Shown: piece by piece, positions 1 to 7,854 of the stretch
How the letters are laid out: every line of letters begins with the position of its first letter
How positions within the stretch are numbered: position 1 is the stretch's first letter
Assembly (NCBI RefSeq): GCF_000716435.1
Contig: NZ_JNWO01000009.1
Span: forward strand, 62,001 to 126,000
DNA length: 64,000 nt
Source of the DNA: Streptomyces xylophagus
GTDB lineage: Bacteria; Actinomycetota; Actinomycetes; Streptomycetales; Streptomycetaceae
Direction: 5' to 3'
Notes under the pieces: generated by a model
Database searches by the model: none
What the model saw: only the letters and a program-made list of their open reading frames with translations
Told to the model about the DNA's origin: nothing
Program-made: the position numbers and the translations under genes

Positions 1-1
1 C

Positions 2-181
2 ACGCTGCATCACGGGGTGGTGCCGCCGACCGTGGGCGCGGAGGAGTTGGACGAGGCGATCGGGCTCGATGTGGTGACGGGGGTGGCGCGGGAGTTGCCC
101 GGGGGCGGGGATCTCGCGTTGAGCAACTCGTTCGGGTTCGGGGGGCACAACGCGGTGCTGGCGCTGCGGCGGGTGGGGTAG
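2..181 (+). CDS. beta-ketoacyl-ACP synthase, C-terminal fragment
   Basis: Only the last 59 codons are present; the gene begins before the window. The reading frame ends with a TAG at 179-181 and contains SNSFGFGGHNAVLALRR. This is the conserved C-terminal block of KAS I/II-type condensing enzymes, with the Gly-rich turn and the Asn that follows the second catalytic His region. Condensing enzymes elongate acyl chains on ACP in the cytoplasm. The fragment cannot say whether this is the housekeeping fabF or a polyketide or accessory ketosynthase. It is transcribed toward ku, which lies convergently downstream 54 bases away. Confidence 0.85.
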   Translation, partial: TLHHGVVPPTVGAEELDEAIGLDVVTGVARELPGGGDLALSNSFGFGGHNAVLALRRVG

Positions 182-235
182 CGCTGCGCGGGGACTGACG
201 AGGGGGCGCGAGAGGGTCGGCGAGGGGGCTGCGGC

Positions 236-1282
236 TCAGGCTGTTCGTTTGCGGGGAGTCGCCTTCTTTGCCGGGGTCTTCTTCGCCACCGTCTTCTTCG
301 TGCTCTGCGTCGACTTCTTCGCCGATGCCGAGGCTGCGGCCTTCTTCGTGGTGGCCGCCTTCTTCGTCGCCTTGGACGTCGACTTCCTGCCCGTGGCCTG
401 CTTGGGGGTCGCTCGGGAGGAGCCCGAGGAGATCGGCCTGACCTCGGCCTTCGCCGCCGCATCCGCACGACCCGCCTGCTCACGACCCGGTTCCTCGCCG
501 CGCGACTCCTTCGCCTCGCGGACGCTCTTCTCCAGGGCCGCCATCAGGTCGAGGACCTTGCCGCCGGGGGCCGGGGCCGGGGAGGTCGCGGGCTGTTCGC
601 CGGAGGCCTTCGCGGTGATCATCTCCTCGACCGCCTCGCGGTAGTCGTCGTGGAGGTCCGCGAGGTCGACCTCGCCGAGGGTGTCCATCAGGGCGTCCGC
701 GAGGTCGAGTTCCTTGTCGCGGACGGTGACCGTCGTGTCGGGGGCGACGCCCTCGGGGGCGCGGATCTCGTCCGGCCAGAGCAAGCCGTGCATGGCGATC
801 ACGTCGTCGACCACGCGCAGCATGCCCAGGCGTTCCCGGCCGCGCAGCGCGTACTTCGCGATGGCCACCTTCTGGCTCCGCTTCAGCGCCTCGCGCAGCA
901 GGGTGTACGGCTTGGCCGCGGGGACGCCGTTCGCGGAGAGGTAGTACGCGGCGTCCATCTGGAGCGGGTCGATCCGGTCGGCCGGCACGAACGCCACGAT
1001 CTCGATCGTCTTCGCCGTCGGGATCGGCAGCTGGGCCAGGTCCTCGTCCGTGATCGGGATCATCGTGCCGTCCGCGTCCTCGTACGCCTTGCCGATCTCG
1101 GACTGGGTGACCTCTCGGTCCTCCAGTTCGCAGACCTTGCGGTAGCGGATGCGGCCGCCGTCCTCGGTGTGGATCTGGCGGAAGGAGACGGAGTGGCTCT
1201 CGGTCGCGTTCACCAGCTTGATCGGGATGCTGACCAGGCCGAAGGAGATGGCGCCGTTCCATATGGATCGCACCTGCGGCAC
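236..1282 (-). CDS. ku: Ku protein, non-homologous end joining
   Basis: A 348-residue bacterial Ku. The N-terminus (MPQVRSIWNGAISFGLVSIP) is the standard start of the Ku core, and the core beta-barrel/bridge region fills about residues 1-250. After about residue 290 the protein becomes a low-complexity Lys/Ala/Thr/Ser tail (KKAATTKKAAASASAKKS and similar). Such basic tails are known in streptomycete and mycobacterial Ku proteins, where they affect DNA binding and threading. Known role: a homodimer encircles DNA ends and recruits LigD. It is divergent from the ligD-type polymerase gene starting at 1350, with a 67-bp shared intergenic region, so the pair is probably co-regulated. Confidence 0.95.
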   Translation of the reverse strand: MPQVRSIWNGAISFGLVSIPIKLVNATESHSVSFRQIHTEDGGRIRYRKVCELEDREVTQSEIGKAYEDADGTMIPITDEDLAQLPIPTAKTIEIVAFVPADRIDPLQMDAAYYLSANGVPAAKPYTLLREALKRSQKVAIAKYALRGRERLGMLRVVDDVIAMHGLLWPDEIRAPEGVAPDTTVTVRDKELDLADALMDTLGEVDLADLHDDYREAVEEMITAKASGEQPATSPAPAPGGKVLDLMAALEKSVREAKESRGEEPGREQAGRADAAAKAEVRPISSGSSRATPKQATGRKSTSKATKKAATTKKAAASASAKKSTQSTKKTVAKKTPAKKATPRKRTA

Positions 1283-1349
1283 CCGCCTTCCAGTTGTCGA
1301 CCGGTTTGTTTTTAGACCGGTTTATTACGTTTCGTGGGATTCTCATCGT
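1283..1349. promoter_or_regulatory. ku/ligD divergent intergenic region with direct repeat
   Basis: The region is AT-rich compared with its surroundings. It carries two direct copies of GACCGGTTTnTT at 1299-1310 and 1315-1326, so their starts are 16 bp apart, between the divergent starts of ku and the ligD-type gene. The + strand gene has no clear Shine-Dalgarno; GATTCT at 1338-1343 lies six bases before its ATG, which fits a leaderless transcript. A regulator binding the repeat is inferred only from its position and symmetry. Confidence 0.45.
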
Positions 1350-2231
1350 ATGACGCCGATCACGGAGGTGGAGGGGCGAAGGCTCGCGCTCAGCAACCTG
1401 GACAAGGTGCTGTACCCGGCGACCGGCTTCACCAAGGGCGAGGTCCTGCACTACTACGCCACGACCGCCGAGGTCCTGCTGCCCCATCTGCGCGACCGGC
1501 CGCTGTCCTTCCTGCGCTATCCGGACGGGCCGGACGGTCAGGTCTTCTTCGCGAAGAACGTGCCACCGGGTACGCCCGACTGGGTCACCACCGCCGAGGT
1601 GCCCCGGTCGGAAGGACCGGCCCGGATGGTGCTGGTGCAGGATCTGGCGTCCCTGATGTGGGCGGCGAACCTCGTCACCGAGTTCCACACGCCGCAGTGG
1701 GTGATCGGGGCGCCGGGCCTCGCCGACCGGCTCGTCCTCGACCTCGATCCGGGGGTGCCGGCGACGGTCGTCGAGTGCTGCGAGGTCGCGGTGTGGCTGC
1801 GGGAGCGGCTCGCCGCCGACGGGATCTCGGCGTACGTCAAGACGTCCGGGGCGAAGGGGTTGCATCTGCTGGCGGGGGTGGAGCCGGTGCCTTCGGAGCG
1901 GGCCGTCGAGTACGCGAAGTCACTGGCCGTGGAGGCGGAGAAAGCCATGCCGCGGCTCGTCGTGCATCGGATGACGCGGAGTCTGCGGCCGGGGAAGGTG
2001 TTCGTCGACTGGAGCCAGAACGCTGCGCGGAAGACGACGGCGACGCCGTACACCTTGCGGGCACGGTCCGGGCCGACCGTCTCCGCACCCGTGGCCTGGG
2101 ACGAGATCGAGGCGTGCCGTTCCCCTCGCCAACTCGCCTTCCTCGCCCCGGACATGGGCCCCCGCCTGCGGGATCACGGCGATCTGCTGGCCCCGCTCCT
2201 CGACCCGGGGCACGCCGCTCCCCTGCCCTGA
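1350..2231 (+). CDS. ligD: LigD-type DNA polymerase/primase domain protein
   Basis: A 293-residue stand-alone polymerase (PolDom/primase) of the LigD family, with no ligase or phosphoesterase domain attached. Visible motifs are LVLDLDPG with catalytic Asp131 and Asp133, the nucleotide-binding block KTSGAKGLH (about 164-172), and VFVDWSQN with Asp220, the third metal ligand. The family fills gaps and adds ribonucleotides at Ku-bound ends. Streptomycetes often encode the polymerase and ligase parts as separate genes, so the ligase is expected elsewhere. The ATG at 1350 was chosen because homology begins there; the frame stays open upstream across ku on the other strand. It is divergent from ku. 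Confidence 0.92.
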   Translation: MTPITEVEGRRLALSNLDKVLYPATGFTKGEVLHYYATTAEVLLPHLRDRPLSFLRYPDGPDGQVFFAKNVPPGTPDWVTTAEVPRSEGPARMVLVQDLASLMWAANLVTEFHTPQWVIGAPGLADRLVLDLDPGVPATVVECCEVAVWLRERLAADGISAYVKTSGAKGLHLLAGVEPVPSERAVEYAKSLAVEAEKAMPRLVVHRMTRSLRPGKVFVDWSQNAARKTTATPYTLRARSGPTVSAPVAWDEIEACRSPRQLAFLAPDMGPRLRDHGDLLAPLLDPGHAAPLP

Positions 2232-2325
2232 GTTCAGCGGGCTGACCAAAACGCGGAATTCCCCGGTCCGCCCCGGCGGCGGGTCCACCCTTGGCCCACC
2301 GAAAAAGAGCCCAAGGGGGTCACCC

Positions 2326-3630
2326 GTGAGTAAGGACCAGCATGGACTGACAGCACCACGCTCCCGCACCGTCCGCCGCGGCTTCCTCGTCGGCCTGACG
2401 GTCCTGACCCTGGGCGCCGCGCCCTGGGCCCCGACCGCCGCCGCGGTTCCCGCACCCGCCGCGAACGCCGAGGTGATCACCGACTGGAGCGAGACCGCCG
2501 TGGCCACGGTCAACGGCGACGCCAAGCGTCCCGGAGCGGAGCAGTCCCTCTGGTACGGCTTCGTCTCGGCCGCCGTCTACAACGCGGTCGTCGGCATCGA
2601 GGGCCGCTACACCGAGTACAAGTGGCACGAGCGCGGGCCCCGGTCCGCCTCCCCGGAGGCCGCCGCGGCGACAGCCGCCCACCGCATCCTGCTCACCTAC
2701 TTCCCGGCTTCACAGGCCCGGCTCGACACCGCGTACACCGCCTCCCTCGCCAAGATCCCCGACGGAACGGCCGAGAACCAGGGCGTCGCCTTCGGCGAGC
2801 GGGCCGCCGCGAGGATCGTGCAGTTGCGCGAGAACGACGGGCGCGGTGCCCCGGTCACGTTCGACAAGCCGCCCGCGCCCGGCATCTGGCGGCCCACCCC
2901 GCCAGCCAACGCCCCGATGGCCGTGCCGTGGCTCGCGAAGGTGCGGCCGATGCTGCTCGACTCGCCGGATCGACTACGGCCGGGACCACCGCCCGAGCTC
3001 ACTTCGAAGCGGTACGCCAGGGACTTCGCCGAGGTGAAGGCCATGGGAGCGAGGACCGGCTCGGCGCGGACCGCCGCGCAGACCGAGACCGGGCTGTTCT
3101 TCGGTGACGTACTGCCGGTGCAGTTCCAGGCCGCCCTCCGCGGCTACACCACCCGCCACGGGCTGGGCCTCGTGGACGCGGCCCGCCTGTTCGCGGCCGT
3201 GGGCACGGCAACGGCCGACGCCTCCATCACCGCGTGGAACACCAAGCTGACCTACGGCCAGTGGCGCCCCATCACCGCGATCCAACTGGCCGACACCGAC
3301 GGCAACCCGGCCACCGCACCGGACCCGTCCTGGGTGCCGCTGCTCGACACGCCTCCCTACCCGGACTACATGAGCGGCCACTGCACCAACGACGGCGCGG
3401 CGATGCGCGTCCTGTCCCGCCTGACCGGCGGACACATCGACTTCCGTATCTCGTCGGCCGTGACCGGCACCACCCGTACGTACACGTCCGCGGCCGCCTA
3501 CAACCGGGACGTGATCAACGCCCGGGTCTGGGGCGGGATCCACTTCCGCACGAGTGACATCGTCGCCAACCGGATCGGCACCCGGATCGGTGATCTCACG
3601 CTCGCCCACTACTTCAGGCCGCTGAAGTAG
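2326..3630 (+). CDS. secreted vanadium-dependent haloperoxidase/PAP2-like protein
   Basis: A 434-residue protein with a GTG start. The N-terminus has a twin-arginine-like signal (TVRRGFLVGLTVLTLGA, then an Ala-rich cleavage region), so export is likely, possibly by Tat. The C-terminal third has the PAP2/haloperoxidase layout: YPDYMSGH around residue 352, then WGGIHFRTSD around 404-412, which supplies the His that bonds vanadate or phosphate. These proteins are related to vanadium haloperoxidases and acid phosphatases, and the substrate cannot be told from sequence. The gene stands alone and its stop lies one base from the stop of the convergent NERD gene. Confidence 0.85.
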   Translation: MSKDQHGLTAPRSRTVRRGFLVGLTVLTLGAAPWAPTAAAVPAPAANAEVITDWSETAVATVNGDAKRPGAEQSLWYGFVSAAVYNAVVGIEGRYTEYKWHERGPRSASPEAAAATAAHRILLTYFPASQARLDTAYTASLAKIPDGTAENQGVAFGERAAARIVQLRENDGRGAPVTFDKPPAPGIWRPTPPANAPMAVPWLAKVRPMLLDSPDRLRPGPPPELTSKRYARDFAEVKAMGARTGSARTAAQTETGLFFGDVLPVQFQAALRGYTTRHGLGLVDAARLFAAVGTATADASITAWNTKLTYGQWRPITAIQLADTDGNPATAPDPSWVPLLDTPPYPDYMSGHCTNDGAAMRVLSRLTGGHIDFRISSAVTGTTRTYTSAAAYNRDVINARVWGGIHFRTSDIVANRIGTRIGDLTLAHYFRPLK

Positions 3631-3631
3631 C

Positions 3632-4435
3632 TCACAGCCTCCCCCACGTGTGCCGGTCCCGCGCCATCGCGTGCAGCGCCTCCACGTCCGCCGGCTTCAA
3701 CACCCCTCCTGTCCTTGCCAGTCCGGACAGTTCCGTGTCCTGGAGTACGCGGACCTCGCGGAGCGGGGCCGTCACCGTGACGTCCGCCGGGCCGGCCAGG
3801 GCGAGGACCGGGTGGACCTCGGCGGTCAGCGCGTACGAGGCGCGGTCCGCGTCGGAACGGACGCGGCGGAGCAGCGGGAGGGGGTCCCGGCGGCCCAGGG
3901 TGACCATGGGGTCGGCGATCCGGACGCGTTGTTTGCGGGCGTACAGCGTGTGCAGGACGAAGAGGCCGCCGGGGCCGATCGCCAGGTGGTGGAGGCGGTC
4001 GCCGCCGGGGAGCGGGATCGAGTGGAGGGCGTGCCAGCCCGCGCCGTCGAGCGCGTCCAGGGCCTCGCCGACGGCCTGTTCCGCCAGCAGGGCGCGGCGG
4101 CGCGGGTCGGGGCGGAGCCGGTGCTGGGGGCCCGGGTCCCGGTCGAGGGCCACGTGGAGCGCCTCGCCGGGGCGGTTGGGGGCCAGGTCGTCGTCCGGGA
4201 GGAGACTGAGCCGCGCGAGTTCCGCGGGCGTCGGCACCGGTGGCGGGCCCACGGTGACCGGGCCGGTGAGGAAGGGACCGAGGGCGTGCAGCACGTCCTC
4301 TCTGCGGTCCTCGCTGAGCAGGTTGATCCGCGCCGCCTCCCTGTCGTACCAGGCGACGTTCCTTCCGTCCGTGTGACAGACGTACAGCCGTTCCTGACCA
4401 TGGCGCCAGGTCGGTACGACGCGTAGTCCACTCAT
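3632..4435 (-). CDS. NERD-domain (nuclease-related) protein
   Basis: A 267-residue cytoplasmic protein. Residues about 118-185 show the NERD pattern: AEQAVGEALDAL, then LHSIPLPGG, then RLHHLAIGPGGLFVLHT and a basic RKQRVRI. The canonical Asp of nuclease-like NERD cores (DHVV or DID) appears as LHHLAIG, so catalytic competence is doubtful. The N-terminal 110 residues look like a Streptomyces-specific region with no recognised fold. It is monocistronic and convergent with the haloperoxidase-like gene. The ATG at 4435 fits a purine-rich GAGGGGTGA upstream. A role in DNA processing is only inferred from the family name. Confidence 0.75.
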   Translation of the reverse strand: MSGLRVVPTWRHGQERLYVCHTDGRNVAWYDREAARINLLSEDRREDVLHALGPFLTGPVTVGPPPVPTPAELARLSLLPDDDLAPNRPGEALHVALDRDPGPQHRLRPDPRRRALLAEQAVGEALDALDGAGWHALHSIPLPGGDRLHHLAIGPGGLFVLHTLYARKQRVRIADPMVTLGRRDPLPLLRRVRSDADRASYALTAEVHPVLALAGPADVTVTAPLREVRVLQDTELSGLARTGGVLKPADVEALHAMARDRHTWGRL

Positions 4436-4531
4436 GCGTCATCACCCCTCGACCATGGGAACAGGCGGGGTGCTCAAGGGGCAAGAACCCGGTTACCTTT
4501 GGGTCAGTCGCTGGGGCTTGGGGAGGCGCCG

Positions 4532-5038
4532 TTGCGGACGCGCAGGAGGCAACCCGACGTACCCGCTCCGGACAGTCCGTGGAGCGAGATCGTCACCGGT
4601 CTGTGGATGGGCGGACACGAGTTCAGGGGGCGGTCGGGGCAACTGGAGTTCGCGGTCGTGCGGGACGAGTTCGCTCTCGTGCAGACGCTGCTGCGCCTGC
4701 CGGGGCACGGGCCCGACCCGGGCGTGGAGCACCATGTGTGGCCGATTCCCGACGGACCGCTGGACGGGACACAACTGGCGGGCGTGATACGGCTGGCCGT
4801 CGCCGCGTGCGACGCGCTGGCCGAGGGCCGGAAGGTCCTGGTCCGCTGTTATCACGGCTACAACAGGTCGGGCCTGGTCGTCGCCCACGCGCTGGTCCGT
4901 CGTGGGTACTCCACCGAGGAGGCGATACGGCTGATCCGCACCCGCCGTTCCCCGTGGGCGCTGCACAACGAACTGTTCGTCGAGTATCTGCGGGCGGGAC
5001 TGTCCACGGCCCGGCTGCTGGAGGAACTGGCCGAATAG
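4532..5038 (+). CDS. tyrosine/dual-specificity protein phosphatase
   Basis: A 168-residue phosphatase. The signature CYHGYNR (Cys106 to Arg112) fits the CX5R loop that forms the phosphocysteine intermediate. The downstream RRGYSTEEAIRLIRTRRS helix is typical of bacterial dual-specificity phosphatases. The TTG at 4532 was chosen because GGGAGG lies at 4521-4526, five bases upstream; a TTG at 4499 in frame would add 11 residues. It probably dephosphorylates Tyr, Ser or Thr on cytoplasmic proteins; the substrate is unknown. It is divergent from the NERD gene. Confidence 0.85.
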   Translation: MRTRRRQPDVPAPDSPWSEIVTGLWMGGHEFRGRSGQLEFAVVRDEFALVQTLLRLPGHGPDPGVEHHVWPIPDGPLDGTQLAGVIRLAVAACDALAEGRKVLVRCYHGYNRSGLVVAHALVRRGYSTEEAIRLIRTRRSPWALHNELFVEYLRAGLSTARLLEELAE

Positions 5039-5163
5039 CCGAGTGATCGAGTGACCGAGCGGCCGGGTAATCGTTTCCCCTGCCTGCCCTCGAGTGCGAA
5101 CAAAAAGGACTTCCGTACGAATAGGGTGTACGGGTCCCACACCAGCACCTCTCCAGGAGAACA

Positions 5164-5898
5164 GTGCCGCTCAGCCGTCCCGCCCGCGCCACCGCCGCCG
5201 TCGCCCTGCTGCTCGCGACGGCGGTGGCCTGCGGTGACACCGGTGACCTGCGTGCTGCGGGGGCGACCCCGACGGCGACCAGCCCCGCCAGGCTCTGGCC
5301 GAATCTCTCGCCCGCCTCCTCCCCCGCCTACGACTTCGACGAGGCGGACACGGAGACCGTGAAGGGCGTCACCGTCCCCGGGGACGACATCCGCAAGGTG
5401 GACCCGGTGGCCGTCGTACGGGCCGAGATCGCCGCGAACCCCACTGACTACGACGGCTCCAAGGCGCCGTATCACGGGACCGCCGAGGGGATCGCCGACT
5501 GTGCGAAGGGCGGGGACCGGAGCGGGTGTCCCGTCCTCAAGCCGTACTACCGCGACCTGACCGGCGACGGACACGACGACCTGACGCTCGGCTTCCGGTT
5601 GCTGCCCACGAAGATGACCGCCGTGCGGGTCTACACCGTCGAGAAGCACCGGCTCGTGCAGGTCATGGCCAACGACGACGCGGTGAGCGGGGTCGAGCTG
5701 GCCGGGCGTTCGGTGATCATCCGCTCGCCGTCCGAGCTGGCGGGGTACGAGTACCGCGTGCAGTGGACATGGGACGCGGACCAGAAGGCGATGCTGCTGA
5801 CCCACGACGAGTTCCTGCGCACCGGCGGCCGTAAGCACGGAGTCCGCCGCGCGACCCCCGCGCCCGCCTCTTCGCCCACCCCTTCGGCGACCCCGTGA
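5164..5898 (+). CDS. putative lipoprotein paired with sensor kinase
   Basis: A 244-residue protein with a lipoprotein signal peptide (basic MPLSRPAR, hydrophobic core, then TAVAC with the lipobox Cys near residue 20). The mature part has a Pro/Ala/Thr linker, a Ca-binding-like DLTGDGHDDLTL stretch near 140 and a Pro/Ser tail. The GTG start has a strong AGGAGA just upstream. Its stop overlaps the start of the sensor kinase, so the two are translationally coupled. It resembles the arrangement of CseA-type lipoproteins that modulate an envelope-stress kinase, but no direct homology is claimed. It probably sits on the outer face of the membrane and feeds information to the kinase. Confidence 0.75.
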   Translation: MPLSRPARATAAVALLLATAVACGDTGDLRAAGATPTATSPARLWPNLSPASSPAYDFDEADTETVKGVTVPGDDIRKVDPVAVVRAEIAANPTDYDGSKAPYHGTAEGIADCAKGGDRSGCPVLKPYYRDLTGDGHDDLTLGFRLLPTKMTAVRVYTVEKHRLVQVMANDDAVSGVELAGRSVIIRSPSELAGYEYRVQWTWDADQKAMLLTHDEFLRTGGRKHGVRRATPAPASSPTPSATP

Positions 5899-7142
5899 TG
5901 CGGCTCGCGCTGCCCCGGTGGGCCGGGACCCTCGCCTTCAAGGCCGCCGCGTTCATCACGGTGATGTGCTGCGCGCTGGCCGCCATGCTCGGCGTCCTCG
6001 TGCATGTGTCGGTGACCGACCGGACCGTCGGCCAGGCCCGCAGCCTCGCGCTGTCGCGGCTGAAGGAGGCGACGATGCAGTACGAGGCCGGGGACTCGCT
6101 CGTGCACGGCGCCGGCGTCGATCCCGAGAGCCTGCCCGTGCCGTTGCGGGAACTGGCGGCGGACGGGGAGCGCGGCACGATGGTCGGCCGGCACCGGGGG
6201 CGCCCCACCATGTGGGCGGCGGGCCCGGCCTCCGGCGACCGGGTACTGGCCGTCGCGGTCGACTACTCGCAGGGCGCCGACACCATCGCCGGGCTCGACC
6301 GCGCCATCGTGTGGTCCTCGGCGCTGGCGATCGGGGCGACCCTGCTGGTCGGCGCGTTCGCGGTGACCCGGGTGACCCGGCGGCTGCACGGGACCGCGCA
6401 GGTGGCCCGGCGGATCAGCGCGGGTGACCTGGACGCGCGGGTCGACGATCCCCGTACGAAGGACGCGACCCTGCCCCAGGACGAGGTGGCCGCGGTGGCC
6501 GCCGCGCTCGACACCATGGCCTCGTCGTTGCAGGGCAAGCTGCTGACGGAGCAACGGTTCACCGCGGATGTCGCGCACGAGCTGCGCACCCCGCTGACCG
6601 GGCTGCACGCGGCGGCCGAGCTGTTGCCGCCGGGGCGGCCGACCGAGCTGGTACGGGACCGGGTCGCCGCGCTGCGCACCCTCACCGAGGATCTGCTGGA
6701 GATCTCCCGGCTCGACACCCGGCGGGAGAAACTGGAGCTGGACACCGAGCGGTTGGGGGCGGTGGCCGAGCGGGTCGTACGGGGTTCCGGTACGGACACC
6801 GAGGTCAGGGTCGTGCGGGACGAGTGGGTGGAGACGGATCGGCGGCGGCTCGAGCGGGTGCTCGGGAATCTTGTCGCCAACGCGCATCGGCATGGGCGGG
6901 GGCGGGTGGTGGTGAGCGTGGACGGGGCGGTGGTGACCGTGCGGGATCACGGGGACGGGTATCCGGAGTACCTCGTCGCGCACGGGCCTCAGCGGTTCCG
7001 TACGGAGGGTGGGGCTCGGGGGCATGGGCTGGGGTTGACCATCGCGTTGGGGCAGGCGGAGGTTTTGGGGGCTCGGTTGGAGTTCTCGAATGTGGACGCC
7101 GGGGATGGTGGTGGGGCGCTTGCGACGTTGACCTTGCGATGA
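5898..7142 (+). CDS. orphan sensor histidine kinase
   Basis: A 414-residue membrane kinase. The order is TM1 (about 12-35), an extracytoplasmic sensor of about 100 residues, TM2 (about 137-158), HAMP, H-box VAHELRTPL with His227, N-box LVANAHRHGRG, G1 DHGDGYP and G2 GHGLGLTIA. All residues needed for autophosphorylation look intact. It overlaps the upstream lipoprotein gene (TGA within GTGATG); GTG 5895 is an alternative start. No response regulator gene lies next to it, which is unusual for this class; the nearest regulator, at 30.6 kb, has its own kinase. Confidence 0.9.
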   Translation: MRLALPRWAGTLAFKAAAFITVMCCALAAMLGVLVHVSVTDRTVGQARSLALSRLKEATMQYEAGDSLVHGAGVDPESLPVPLRELAADGERGTMVGRHRGRPTMWAAGPASGDRVLAVAVDYSQGADTIAGLDRAIVWSSALAIGATLLVGAFAVTRVTRRLHGTAQVARRISAGDLDARVDDPRTKDATLPQDEVAAVAAALDTMASSLQGKLLTEQRFTADVAHELRTPLTGLHAAAELLPPGRPTELVRDRVAALRTLTEDLLEISRLDTRREKLELDTERLGAVAERVVRGSGTDTEVRVVRDEWVETDRRRLERVLGNLVANAHRHGRGRVVVSVDGAVVTVRDHGDGYPEYLVAHGPQRFRTEGGARGHGLGLTIALGQAEVLGARLEFSNVDAGDGGGALATLTLR

Positions 7143-7160
7143 GAGCGGTAGTTCGTTGAC

Positions 7161-7206
7161 TGCGGGCCGGTGGGGGCTGGTCGCGCAGTTCCCCGCGCCC
7201 CTAAAG
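7161..7206. repeat. dispersed Streptomyces repeat, copy 1
   Basis: The sequence around GGCTGGTCGCGCAGTTCC, followed by CCGCGCCCCT, lies just after the kinase stop. Near-identical copies occur at 12259-12305 (same strand), 12328-12379 (opposite strand) and 14527-14580 (opposite strand). This family is common in Streptomyces intergenic regions (recalled, not searched). It probably forms part of the 3' end of the kinase transcript. Confidence 0.85.
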
Positions 7207-7298
7207 AACCTCGTGTGGACCAGTGTGACGAGCGGCCCCTGCACTCCCCTCCTAATGTGGCGATTAGTCAGGTTCGCCCCATTTCTGGAGGTACCCCC

Positions 7299-7793
7299 AT
7301 GCCCCTCAGCCTCTCCCTTCGCCGTCTTGGTATAGCGGTCGCCGCCGGTGCGCTCGTGACCGCTGCCGCTGTCACTCCCGCCGTGGCCGACGACGAGTGG
7401 GGCGACGAAGACCCGGGCATCAGCCGCCCGGCGGACGACGACGGTGGCCGTGGCGACTACAACCAGCAGGACGACGACGGCGGTCGCGGCGACTACAACC
7501 AGCAGGGCGACAACGACGGCCGTGGTGACTACGACCAGCACGGCGAGCACAACAACCCCCGCCTGTACCGGGGCGTCGTCACGGCGCACGAACTGGCCCT
7601 GCGCTCCCGACCGGACCGCGGCAGCAGGATCATCCGGTACGCCCACCGCGGCGAGCACGTCTCGATCTTCTGCAAGACCAGCGGCTCCAACGTCCAGGGC
7701 AACCACCTCTGGTACCTGCTCACGGACGGCACCTGGGCCTGGGGTTCGGCGCGCTACATCGACAACATCGGACCCGCGCCCCGCTGGTGCTGA
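7299..7793 (+). CDS. secreted SH3-like protein with RGDY repeats
   Basis: A 164-residue exported protein. A Sec signal peptide (basic SLRRLG, hydrophobic core, cleavage near AVADDE) is followed by three near-identical units of 12 residues, each containing GRGDYNQQ or GRGDYDQH, and then a bacterial SH3-like domain (about 88-164; ALRSRPDRGSRIIRYAHRGE and a C-terminal WAWGSARYIDN). SH3b domains often bind cell-wall peptides. The ATG is preceded by GGAGGT at 7288-7293. A regulatory or surface role next to the FtsW-PBP pair is inferred only. The RGD triplets mimic eukaryotic integrin motifs but may simply be a charged spacer. Confidence 0.75.
   Translation: MPLSLSLRRLGIAVAAGALVTAAAVTPAVADDEWGDEDPGISRPADDDGGRGDYNQQDDDGGRGDYNQQGDNDGRGDYDQHGEHNNPRLYRGVVTAHELALRSRPDRGSRIIRYAHRGEHVSIFCKTSGSNVQGNHLWYLLTDGTWAWGSARYIDNIGPAPRWC
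7433..7541 (+). repeat. tandem 36-bp coding repeat (GGRGDYNQQ units)
   Basis: Three tandem units encode DDDGGRGDYNQQ, DDDGGRGDYNQQ and GDNDGRGDYDQH in the secreted SH3 protein. The first two units encode identical peptides and differ at wobble positions; the third has diverged. The array is a natural candidate for unit-number variation between strains. Confidence 0.85.
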
Positions 7794-7854
7794 CGGACGA
7801 GACACACTCCGCACCCAAGGCACACAACACGTCCCATTTGGGTAAGTTCCGGAC

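Noticed and set aside
7433..7541. CRISPR-like short repeats
   Set aside because: The units are contiguous, in frame, with no spacers and translate to GGRGDYNQQ.
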